DNA of 64,000 nucleotides from Hygrocybe punicea (lineage: Eukaryota; Basidiomycota; Agaricomycetes; Agaricales; Hygrophoraceae). How positions within the stretch are numbered: the stretch's first letter is position 1; each line of letters starts with the position of its first letter. The stretch spans positions 3,472,001 to 3,536,000 of the forward strand of contig OY744473.1 of NCBI GenBank assembly GCA_963556145.1, read 5' to 3'. A model generated the notes under the pieces. The model was not told where the DNA came from, did not search any database, and was given only the letters and a program-made list of their open reading frames with translations. Positions 23,101-31,962 of the stretch are shown piece after piece. Position numbers and translations under genes: made by a program.

Positions 23101-23194
23101 CCACCTCGCTTCCCTTTTCATCCTCCCTTGACTCCTTCCTTGCATACTATATCAACAAGTATGCTGACCACCAAATGTTTGAAATAGTCTTTTA
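20112..23194 (+). pseudogene. Plavaka-type (CACTA-like) transposase, broken
   Basis: Exon 1 (20112-20487) carries an N-terminal zinc-finger-like pattern, C-x2-C followed by FRNQAGLTNHFRSMGH. After a 47-bp intron (20488-20534) come CDEQGHHLPPGAPPPPRRSQHDPDDW, FETAEFLYTRVQM, FVPIILGSDKTTVSVATG, YYPLYMSIRNIHN, VFGLGPYIADYPEQVLLACIVQGWCP, DIHELIAPDLLHQVIKGTFKDHLV, FGAPNGLCSSITESKHIKAVKEPWRRS and PLSACPFFNGKVSVY, ending INKYADHQMFEIVF at 23194. These blocks in this order identify a Plavaka-group transposase. Roughly 100 residues expected after WAATLDVFFQEYY appear deleted near 20745. TGA stops at 21048, 22058, 22546 and 22813 all sit where Arg is expected. Canonical introns persist (21657-21707, about 21802-21852). 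Terminal repeats were not located. Confidence 0.85.
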
Positions 23195-23259
23195 GTTTTG
23201 TTCTAGCTTCGAGTTCTAATATTTACATTTTCGTGCTCTCCTGCTTGGTTATTCTTTCT

Positions 23260-25413
23260 CTTCTGATCAGCCAACCCCAGGCAGTTTGTATTGAGCCATA
23301 CCAGGAGATGGTGGATCAGCGTGTAACAGAGTGGTGCCAGAAATTCAGCCAATTGCAAGGCGGCAAGGAGATTATGAGGCTGACCAGAGAGACCAGTGTG
23401 GATTTGTGACTGCTCGAGAAAGGTGATGTGATCGTTTGTACACCAGCACAGGTCAGTTATTCACAATGTTTATGAGTTCCCTTTTGACTTATGTCCTTTC
23501 GAGACAGTGGCGCCAATGGAAGAATGTTCAAAACATTGGCTTACTCATTGCAGATGAGGTTCAACTTGTTGGTGGTGAGGTTGGTCCAACATATGAGGTG
23601 GTCATCTCTCGGACACGGTATGTATCTGCCCAGACCGAGATAAAGACCCGAATAGTCGCCTGTAGCGTTTCACTCGCTAATGCACGGGATCTTGGTGAAT
23701 GGATGGGCACACCGTCTCATGCTATCTTCAACTTCTCTCCGGGGTGAGGATGGTCTGATGAAATTTTATGTCATTCAGCCACTGACTGAATCTCACAGTG
23801 CTTGCCGTCTTGATATGGACATTCATTTGCAGAGTTTCACGATCCCACATTTCCCGTCTCTCATGATTTCCATGTCAAAGCCGGTGTATCTCGCTATCGT
23901 CGAGTATTCCCCAATGAAGCCTGTAATCATTTTTGTACCTTCTTGAAGGCAATGTTGGCTTACCGTGGACGATATTCTTATGCACTGTGCTGCTGACGAC
24001 AAGCCAAACCAGTTCTTGAATATTGAGGAGGAGGACTTGCGGCCTCACCTTGAGTATCTCAGTGAGAAAAGCCTTGCAGAGACCCTACAGCATGGTATTG
24101 GGTATTACCACAAGGCTCTGGGTAAACAGGACAAACGAATTGTCGAGCATTTATTCCAGTCCGGAGCTATACATGTGTTGATTGCGTCCAAGGTATGCCA
24201 AGATCATTTCCGTGCAAAGACTACAAGTCTCATCTTTCAATTACAGGATACGGCTTGGAGTCTTCCCGTCTTGAGCTATATGGTTATTATCATGGGAGTG
24301 CAGTATTATGAAGGCAAGGAACATTGATACATGGATTACCCAGTCATGGATGTGCTCCAGATGATGGGCCGAGCATGTCGACCCATAGAAGATGAACGCA
24401 GTCGATGTGTCTTAATGTGTCAGCAGACCCGGAAAGAGTTTTACAAGTTCCTTGCTGAAGGTCTACCAATCAAGTCGCACCTTCCTACACATCTACTACA
24501 CGACTACTTCCTCGCTGAAATCGCGGTTAAAACTGTTGAGAACAAGCAAGATGCCATGGTAATTGACTCTCGTTCATGATGTCTGACTCTCCCTGATTTT
24601 GACTTGTAGGATATCTTGACCTGGACATATTTCTATCAACGGATGACTCAAAACCCAAATTACTACAACCTCCATAATGTCAGCCACCAGCACCTATCTG
24701 ATCATCTCTCCAAGCTTGTCGAGAACACCCTGACTGACCTAGTCAACTCGAAATGCATAGTGATCGGCAAGTATCCCTACATTGCTTAAGCTTACTAAGT
24801 ACTTATGTTATTTCAGAGGATGAGATGAATATTTCGGCCCTTAACCTTGGCATGATAGCAGCATATTACAATATCTCATGTGAGTTGAGAACTCTACCGT
24901 AGTCTTCTAATACTCACATTAAGCAAAGATGTCACGGTGGAGGTCTATATGTTGTCGCTGAAAGAGCGTACCAAGCTCAAGGGGCTACTTGAAGTTGTAT
25001 CATCTTCTGCAGAATTTGAAACTATCCCCATCCACCACCATGAAGATGCTTTACTCCGCCGTATCTATGATTGTGTATCCATGAAACTAGACCGTGTTGA
25101 CTTCGAGGCTCCTCACTTCAAAACGTTCCTTTTGCTCCAGGTACATTTCTCTCGTTTACAATTACCACCCAATTTGGCTGCTGATCAAGCCCTTGTGCTG
25201 GAAAAATCCTCAACTTGCTCTCTGCTTGCATAGATGTGATGTCGTCCAATGCGTGGCTGAATGCCTTGGGCGCGATGGACTTATGTCAAATGTGTGTCCA
25301 GGCAACACGGCGATGTGGGAATCAGACTCGCCCTTGAGGCAGTTTCCGCATTTTGAACCTGATGTTTCCTTCCTTTTCTTTGTTATTAAACGCTGCAAAG
25401 ATGCAGGTATCTA
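23260..25413 (+). pseudogene. brr2: Duplicated fragment of brr2 (U5 snRNP helicase), C-terminal cassette
   Basis: The translation matches the second Ski2-like helicase cassette of Brr2, the spliceosomal RNA helicase that unwinds U4/U6. From AVCIEPYQEMVDQRVTEW it runs through VIVCTPAQ, motif II as DEVQ (the C-terminal Brr2 cassette is known to be catalytically degenerate), ACSVSLANARDLGEW, PVIIFVPS, AIHVLIASK, motif [11 protein letters not shown], the winged-helix part ([21 protein letters not shown]) and the beginning of the Sec63 unit (LSLKERTKLKGLLEVVSSSAEFE). The N-terminal cassette and most of the first RecA domain are absent, and the reading ends near 25413. Introns are retained (about 23451-23508, 24192-24246), so it arose by DNA duplication, not retrocopying. 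TGA at 23407, 23944 and 24325 replace Arg codons (VDL[R]LLEKGD, VPS[R]RQC, KEH[R]YMDYP). Confidence 0.85.
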
Positions 25414-25710
25414 GTCTGATATCGTGGACATGGGAGACGATAATACTAGCGTGCCTATGCACTGAACCATACTGGTAGTGCCAGTGAGTAAATTATTCCA
25501 ATTCATCTTTATTGATGTCTTAGTATCTTAAACTCAGATGCCAAGTACTTGGAGCTGATCAATGTTTATCTCGCCATCTTAATCTTCTGCCGCTTGCTTA
25601 GTATCTTGATCCTAGTCTTGATTTTTTTATATGTTCTTAATCTAAGAGCAAGTCAAGCTGAGGGTGTCGTCTTAGTGGCCTTAGTGGTCAATCAAGATGA
25701 CTAAGATCAT
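25414..25710. other. Non-coding interval before the palindrome
   Basis: No gene is seen. The interval is rich in CTTAAT/AAGAT words similar to those at 17240-17400. Confidence 0.4.
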
Positions 25711-26059
25711 TTATTGCCATTTTCAGAAAGGTTGTCACATCACACGTATAGGGATGACCATGGGTTTGGGTCAACCCGCGGTATTACCAAAACGGGTTGC
25801 GTGGGTATGGGTGGGGTGTTTGGTTTCGTCACCCATGACCATACCGTGACCCGTACCCGGGGTTTGGTGGTGTGTCACGGGTTCATCACACAACCACCAC
25901 AACCACCTCGACGGCTACGACCAAGGGTGAGCAAGCGCGCGGCGACCAGACGACTGACCGGAACAGTCAAAGGAAGGAGCAGGGAAGCGGCCGGGGGGTG
26001 GTGCTCCCACTTCCCGGCCTAGGTAAGTCTCAATTTCTGATCAAGTAATGAACTGTAGC

Positions 26060-26510
26060 TAACTACGCTATGACAACAACAACAACAGCATGGGGCAACA
26101 GCACGCAACAACAACAACGCGTCGCCCTCTCGTCCACCTCGCGGACATGCAACAACAACAATGCGTCGCCCTCTCGTCCACCTCGCGGACACGCAACAAC
26201 AACAACGCATGCCCCTCTCGTCCACCTCGTGGACAAGCAACAACGACGATGCACCCCCTCTCGTCCACCTCGTCCACCTCGTGGACACGCAACAACAACA
26301 ACAACAACGCGTCCCCCGGCCCGGGCCTTTGTCCACCTCGCGGACACGCAACAACAACGCGTACCCCTTCGTCCACCTTGCGGACACGCAACAGCGACGA
26401 CGGCGACGCGTCCCCCTCTCGTCCCCCTCTTGTCCACCTCGCAGACGCGCTACAACGCATCCGACGGCACATGCCCCCCTCATTCCCCATGTTGATCACC
26501 TCGCGGACAA
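26060..26510. repeat. Minisatellite inside the hAT-like element
   Basis: There are about eight degenerate units of 40-60 bp, each with CAACAACAACAACGCGT followed by TCGTCCACCTCGCGGACACG. Length varies through CAA copy number and a duplicated TCGTCCACC. Several frames stay open on both strands and give Ser/Thr/Arg- or Cys/Val-rich pseudo-proteins, which are not called as genes. Confidence 0.75.
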
Positions 26511-26585
26511 GCACGTCGCGTCAATTGATGCCGGCGCTGCATCTGCGAGGTTGCAGAGCGGAACGGGGGCTGTGGTGGACGACGG

Positions 26586-26617
26586 GACGCGACGGTACAC
26601 CACAGGTAAGGTGTACC
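26586..26617. repeat. Perfect 12-bp hairpin
   Basis: CGACGGTACACC and its complement GGTGTACCGTCG face each other over an 8-nt loop, in the right subterminal part of the hAT-like element. Confidence 0.6.
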
Positions 26618-27421
26618 GTCGTGACCTGTGGATGTTCGGGTGCGGTGTGGGTCAAAACCGCCCCGGGTAAGGTGTTCACGGGTACGGGTGCGGTGTCAGC
26701 CGAGCCGACCCGTTCAAGACCCGTGGTCATCCCTACACATGTAACACACAAATTTTGTCACTCTGGCACACGAAACATCAGTGAGCCGTTTCTCATCCAA
26801 TTCTCAACATTTCCATCTAATTCTTTCTGTTCTGTCATCCCCTCATCCCTCTCCAGGTGCACAACCAACTTTCAGGCCCCATTTCTCAAGTATGGGCACG
26901 ATCAAAATTTGGGCCTTGTCACCCTCTCGGAGAACATTTCTGGTGCATCGCGGGGAGATACCAAGCTGGAATTGGGCCGAAATAACCCAGGTATGTCCTG
27001 CCCAGATGCCCATGTAGTTTTTGTGCTGAATCACTTGAATTTTCACCGTAGGAAAACCCAGATGTCACCCAACGCCGCCCTGATGCTGTGAGCGTATCTG
27101 CATTACCTAGTGGAGAGATGTTGTCCAGGAACTATATGGAACCTTTCATGGTATGTCTACCCCAGGTGCATGCGTCGCCATAAGCTGACCACACTCAGTA
27201 CTCGGCTTTACAGGCGGCTTGGAACCTCTGTACTATACTATCTACCTCCAGCCATTTTTCTCAACATCTATCCATTCTGTTTGTGCACGGCTGGTCTATC
27301 CTTCGTATATGAGACATGTACTGTACTTATATAAATATATTTGTTGCTTGAGAGCCAAATCAAATCGTGTGTTACCGCGGAAACGGCCAAAGATCATCCT
27401 TCCTCCTTCATCGCGACTTGC

Positions 27422-29058
27422 ATGGGGAACGCTCGACAAAAACAAAGCCGAGGTCCCAAAGCACACCGGGCAGCTCCTGTCCCTAAGGACCTGCCAGTTG
27501 AGGCTGGCAAAAGCCCTACGCCCCCTCATCCTCGAACACGTCCCAAACCAACGCCAGCCTACAAAGTGCGCGACGGACTAGACGACTCGGAGCCGGATGT
27601 TGAAGTGCTAGATCGCGACGAGGTATACAATCCACCTCCTGGCTCTGACAACGAGCGAGACGCCGACGATGTCAACATCCTTGTCAAGGAGCTTCTTGGG
27701 CCAGCTGGGGCTGTGGACGCAAAACGCAATGAAGAATTTGACGTCGTCAGCTCAGATTCTGATGCTGATTCTGAACCCGAAGGTTTTTTGGTTTTTTATT
27801 GACATATTTCCTATGCTTACGCTAATTTACAGAAGCTCTCTGCCTCGAATTCAATATCCCTATCGGGACCGCATCCGACGTACAAAAATTTTCATCCGGC
27901 ACCACTTGGAGTACGTTTTGTAGCGAGGTTGCCGATGTGATGGATATTCGGCGTTCCAAACTCGAGGTGGCCTATAAGTTCAGCACATGGACTGCCAAGG
28001 TGCGACCTCTCCTACTCACCAAAGCGACTCACCTTGCTGCGTTATTTGATGCCGCACAGACAGAGTTGAATCAGATGGCTAAGGCTAAAGGTAAAAAGAA
28101 GGCATTTCAGGTTATTCTCGTCGATCAACGCGAAACGTCTCGCAAGGGTGGAAAGAGACGGGCAGATGATAAGAAGGACAAGGTAATATTTCAATTGATA
28201 ATACTATGTACTGGACTGACTACATGCTTGGACAAGGTGAAGGCCAAGAGGAAGAAACAAGTGGACACAGATGAGGAGAGTGGGAACGACACCGAATCGG
28301 GGAAGAAAGTGCCAAAGACATCCACCGATTACATTGCCGAGATTACGGAGAACCTCAAATGTCCTCTTCACGACGGCAAACCCTGTGTCAAATATCCAGA
28401 GGGCCATCACTACACCTTACAAATAACTGATCTAAGTCTCTGGGGCATGCTTCTCGTGAGTCTCATTTATTTATTGCTTAACGAGACTCATTGTAGTCCA
28501 CGTCAGGCAAACGGCTCATATGATTCAACCATCTCGCCACCTGTCCAGTTGAAGCTTGGCGACGCTTCCTCTCGCCGGCACGTAAATGCGAAACCTGCTC
28601 AAGTTGCTGCTACAAGCAGTGCGGCTCAACCGATCATCATTCAGATGCCACCTCCATATGGTGGATCGAGGCACCACTATTCCCCGTACACCCCTCCATC
28701 AGCCGTACCCAAAAAATCATCTCGCTCCCGATGTGATGGGCTGCACATCCCCAGCTCAGACAGCATAGATTTCGATGACATCCCCAATGTCTTCCCAGCC
28801 ATCCCCACTTGGCTTGCTGCACTCGACTCCAGTGCTCGGGGCATCAATGGAGATAATTTTTCCCAGTATACTGATGCCATCCGGGCGAATGGGTTCAGGC
28901 GCATCCATGAGCTTGCCAGTGAAGGCCTTGCTAATGAGACTATTACCCATTTCTCAACCGTTTGCAATATCCCAATTGGAATCGCGAAACGAATTCTCAA
29001 GTTTGCGCAGAAGGACATGGATCGTATCAAGAAGGCTGAGAGGGCCAACAGGAAATAA
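27422..29058 (+). CDS. Intact gene of unknown function, left palindrome copy
   Basis: The start chosen is the ATG at 27422 (MGNARQKQSRGPKAHRAAP). The in-frame ATG at 27341 is an alternative. Introns are 27783-27832 (50 bp), about 28181-28235 and 28456-28506 (51 bp, ACGTCAG acceptor; the nearer AG would shift the frame into a stop). The protein has a charged Pro-rich N-terminus, an acidic segment (VVSSDSDADSEPEE), a central domain (CLEFNIPIGTASDVQKFSSGTTWSTFCSEVADVMDIRRSKLEVAYKFSTW), a Lys-rich linker, KCPLHDGKPCVKYPEGHHYTLQITDLSLWGMLL with a C-x7-C pattern, a Pro/Ser linker and a C-terminal helical domain (LAALDSSARGINGDNFSQY...CNIPIGIAKRILKFAQKDMDRIKKAERANRK). It belongs to an expanded Agaricomycete family. 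Unlike its neighbours it has no internal stop. Confidence 0.7.
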
Positions 29059-30674
29059 TGGGCAGTAGTGAAACATTTTCTTGTGTGTAGATAGTCCTAC
29101 AATGTCTTCAACAGACTTGTAGTTATCAATATAGTGTTGCTGTTTGGTTGCTCAGAATGCAGAAAGTTGGGATCATTGAAAATTAAATATATATTGGCAA
29201 TCATGGGGCAGCTTGCCTTATGTATGGTGAGGATGGAATGGATGGAGTGTTCATAGAGCATCAATATGTTAAGACCTATGGATTATTGGACAAACAATTT
29301 GAACACAACTACTGTATTGATGTCACTGACCTGGGTGGGGAATTCTTACCTGGAGCCTTACAAGTTGGCATCAATGATGGGTCCCTTGAATTACAAAGTA
29401 CCTGGAATAATACATCCAGCTCTAGTATTACCACAGCTAAGGCTAGTAGCCAGTAGCCTAGCCTGTTTTAGCTTAGCCCAGGTCTGGCTAAGCTAAGGCT
29501 GATGACCAGCTACCAGCTACAGCTACCTCAAGTTATTAGCTGTTGACCATTTGTGTTTGTGACGTGACAAGGGGTCCGTGCATGAGATGATGGGCCATGA
29601 TCACCCACAACCTCACTGTAACTGAATGGTGATCTTAGTCAAGTCTGGCTGACTGAGTAGAGGGAAAGCAGGTATTACAACAAAAACCAATTGAGGAACA
29701 TTCACACCACTGCAGGTGCATTGCTAGTGGTGTAGATCTTGCCATCCTGGCAATGAGTGATACAGGAAGTAAACAGGTTTGAAGGGGTGAACCACCATCT
29801 CGATCAAGGTCAGCAGCAGGATTGGGTGTTCCCCTGTCATTTTTGTGCCTAGCACCTTGTCTCAATTCCTTTATTTAAGAGCAGGATTAAAATAGGATAT
29901 AAATGAAGGACACATAGAAATGGACCAAGGGGCTGGGGTTTCATGATTGGTGACTACAGCAGCAGGGGGTGGTGCAACATGACTGATGAGAGACTGAGTT
30001 GCACTGAGATGAGCAGGGTGGATGAAATTTCAATGTAGATGGGACAGTGTGTGTCGGTTGAATATGAAAATTGGTAAAGTCACAAGTCGAAAGCAGAGGC
30101 AATTAGCTGGCTGCCAAGTGAAGAGAGGAAGACCAGGCAAAACATAAAATGATGCAAGGTGGAAAAGTAGCCAGGCCAATGAAAGAGAGCAAAGATATCA
30201 TCGTGGTCTATTACTTGACTCAAAGCAGGCAATACTAACTGCAATTGATGAGCTGGTTGTTGTATTGTTGGTAAGCCTTGGTGCCAACCCCTTTTATCTC
30301 AATGGCAGTGATGCCCTTTGACAATCCTGTATTGCGATCATAGACCATTACTTCACTCAAAGCAGGCAATACTAACTCCCATTGATGAGCCGGTTGTTGT
30401 ATTGCTGGTAGGCCTTGGTGCCAACTCATTTTCCCTGAAAACGAATGGCAGTGATGCCCTTTGATACTTGTGCCTGGCTCCTCCCCTCAACAAGCAAACT
30501 AGGGTCCAGCTCCACAGGCAGCCATATTGAATAATCCTTATCAATGTACAATTTTACCCAAACAAAGCAAGGATTTGTTGATGAAGGTCTCAACCCCTCC
30601 ACAAAGGTTACAAAGCAATGAAGTCCCTCAACAGATGTCAAAGCAAAGACATTGATAATTGCACAATTACAGAG
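29059..30674. other. Non-coding part of the left palindrome arm
   Basis: No gene is supported. It contains a local inverted repeat near 29460-29520 (TAGCTTAGCC...GGCTAAGCTA) and a diverged tandem duplication with 137-bp offset at about 30205-30475 (landmark AGCAGGCAATACTAACT). All of it is repeated in the right arm at 31963-33578. Confidence 0.5.
30205..30475. repeat. 137-bp diverged tandem duplication
   Basis: CAAAGCAGGCAATACTAACT and the following TGATGAGC.GGTTGTTGTATTG...GGCAGTGATGCCCTTTGA block occur twice, 137 bp apart. The mirror copy in the right arm is at about 32162-32432. Confidence 0.65.
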
Positions 30675-31962
30675 TACAACAAAATATTCCTACATTAGTC
30701 TTGCTAGATGTAGCTACAAATATCCACAGTGATGATAGAAAGCCTCCGCGTCGTCTGCTGTCACTGTGTGCACCGATTCCCACAGTTGGCAAAAGACCTC
30801 AGCCTGCTGGTCAGGTGTTTCCATCACTGCACACACTATGTTGCCCTTCTGCCTGATGTCAGACTTGATTGCGGAGAACGCCAGTTCAATCAGGTTGAAA
30901 TCCGGTGAGTATGGGGGGAGAAATTCAATTCGCATACCCCTATAATCCAATGAGTACCTGTAAGGAAGCAGGATCAATGACATACCTTTCCTTGATCATT
31001 TCGGCAATTAGATTGGACTTGTGGATGTGGCAGTTATCCATTACAATGACGGAGTTGACTTCGGGAAAAGGATTCATCTGCTCAAGCAGCTCTTTGATGA
31101 ATTCGGTGAAGCAAGACGTGTTGAATGACCCTTCGACAATCTTCACGGTCAATATCCCATTGAGGGAAATGGCAGGAAGTATGGAATATCTTGAATCACT
31201 GGTATCAGTTACTGATCTTGAACAGATAAAGAAACAAAATACCGTTTGCCCTGAATGAAAAAGGCTTTTTTGACAGCACGCTGGCCCCGAATCGCCCAAG
31301 TGTGGCCCTGGTACGTTGTGCGCTGATCACAGGCACTCTCGTCTACAAATACTAGCTGCTCGGCTTGATACTGAAGGCCAACCCTTTGTATATATTCGGC
31401 ATGCAGCAGAGCGCTCCTCAATAGCTACCTTCGTCAGCTGTGTAGAATTATCAAAATCGTCAGTTAGAATAGCTAAAAACAAAGGAAACCGACCTTTTTC
31501 ATAGTATGCCCACTATGGTGCAAGGCTCTCCATATTGTGGATAAGGATACTGATTTCTGGGTGCTCAGCTGGAGCTGGTCACGAAGTTCTTTGAGGTACG
31601 CGTCACAGTTATCATCAATACAACCTTGGAGGAACTGATGGGAATTTTGGTCAATGCATCAACAATCTCAAGCGATGACATACTGAAACCTCCTCAGAGG
31701 TCAAATGACGATGCCTTCCGATCAGCCGCTGGTCCACCAATGGCTTAGAAACTCAGCCAGTTGAGCAATGTTAAGCCAGAATCCTGAGGACTTGTTGTCG
31801 GCTTATGCCAGTGTAAGCAGCGATTTTGTCGAGATCTTCACATGGTGCCATCCGAACAATTGCCCAGTGTAGGTCTTCAGAGATTCGTTTGCCTCGTGGC
31901 ATAGTGATTCGGAGTATTTGTAGCTACATCTGGCAAGACTGATGTAGGAATATTTTGTTGTA
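30675..31962 (-). mobile_element. Tc1/mariner-type element at the palindrome centre
   Basis: The element at 30677-31960 (1284 bp) is flanked by TA on both sides (30675-30676, 31961-31962), as expected for this superfamily. Its inverted terminal repeats are about 44 bp, start CAACAAAATATTCCTACAT and differ at two positions (both C/T). Outside the TA the two flanks are mirror images of each other for about 3.9 kb. The TIRs therefore form the innermost edges of the palindrome and the element body is its loop. Confidence 0.88.
30714..31902 (-). pseudogene. Tc1/mariner (IS630-type DDE) transposase, broken
   Basis: The reading starts at 31902 with MPRGKRISEDLHWAIVRMAP and a helix-turn-helix-like segment (DKIAAYTGISRQQVLRIL). 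Catalytic landmarks are visible: LVFVDESACDQRTTY with the first Asp (about 31355), VIVMDNCHIHKSN with the second Asp (about 31040), and PPYSPDFNLIELAFSAIK with the third acidic residue (about 30895). The protein is spread over at least three frames with in-frame stops (for example after RQQVLRILA and in the VSKPLVDQRL region), so it is inactive unless small introns are involved. The architecture and about 340-residue equivalent length fit the DDE_3/IS630 family. Confidence 0.82.

Larger units (their letters stand above)
25741..26743. mobile_element. 987-bp hAT-like non-autonomous element with 8-bp TSD
   Basis: The element spans 25749-26735 with termini TAGGGATGACCATGGGT and, on the other strand, TAGGGATGACCACGGGT. 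It is flanked by CACACGTA (25741-25748) and CACATGTA (26736-26743), an 8-bp duplication with one C-to-T change. The right palindrome arm reads straight through the single CACACGTA (35894-35901, reverse complement), a direct empty-site proof. The 8-bp TSD and TAGGG terminus indicate hAT. Inside are GGGTAYGGGT-type subterminal repeats, a minisatellite and a hairpin. No transposase is encoded. Confidence 0.92.
25711..30675. repeat. Left arm of a giant palindrome
   Basis: The arm is the reverse complement of 31962-35931, with coordinates summing to 62637 over 26744-30675. All translated segments compared over 26755-30670 are identical in the two arms. The arm is interrupted by a 987-bp insertion at 25749-26735, whose empty site is kept in the right arm. 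Beyond about 25711 homology ends. The only differences I found lie within about 20 bp of the insertion, at CpG sites. Confidence 0.9.

Noticed and set aside
26090..27091. 333-residue ORF spanning the hAT-like element and palindrome arm
   Set aside because: It crosses the element boundary and a minisatellite. The right arm without the element has a different upstream frame.
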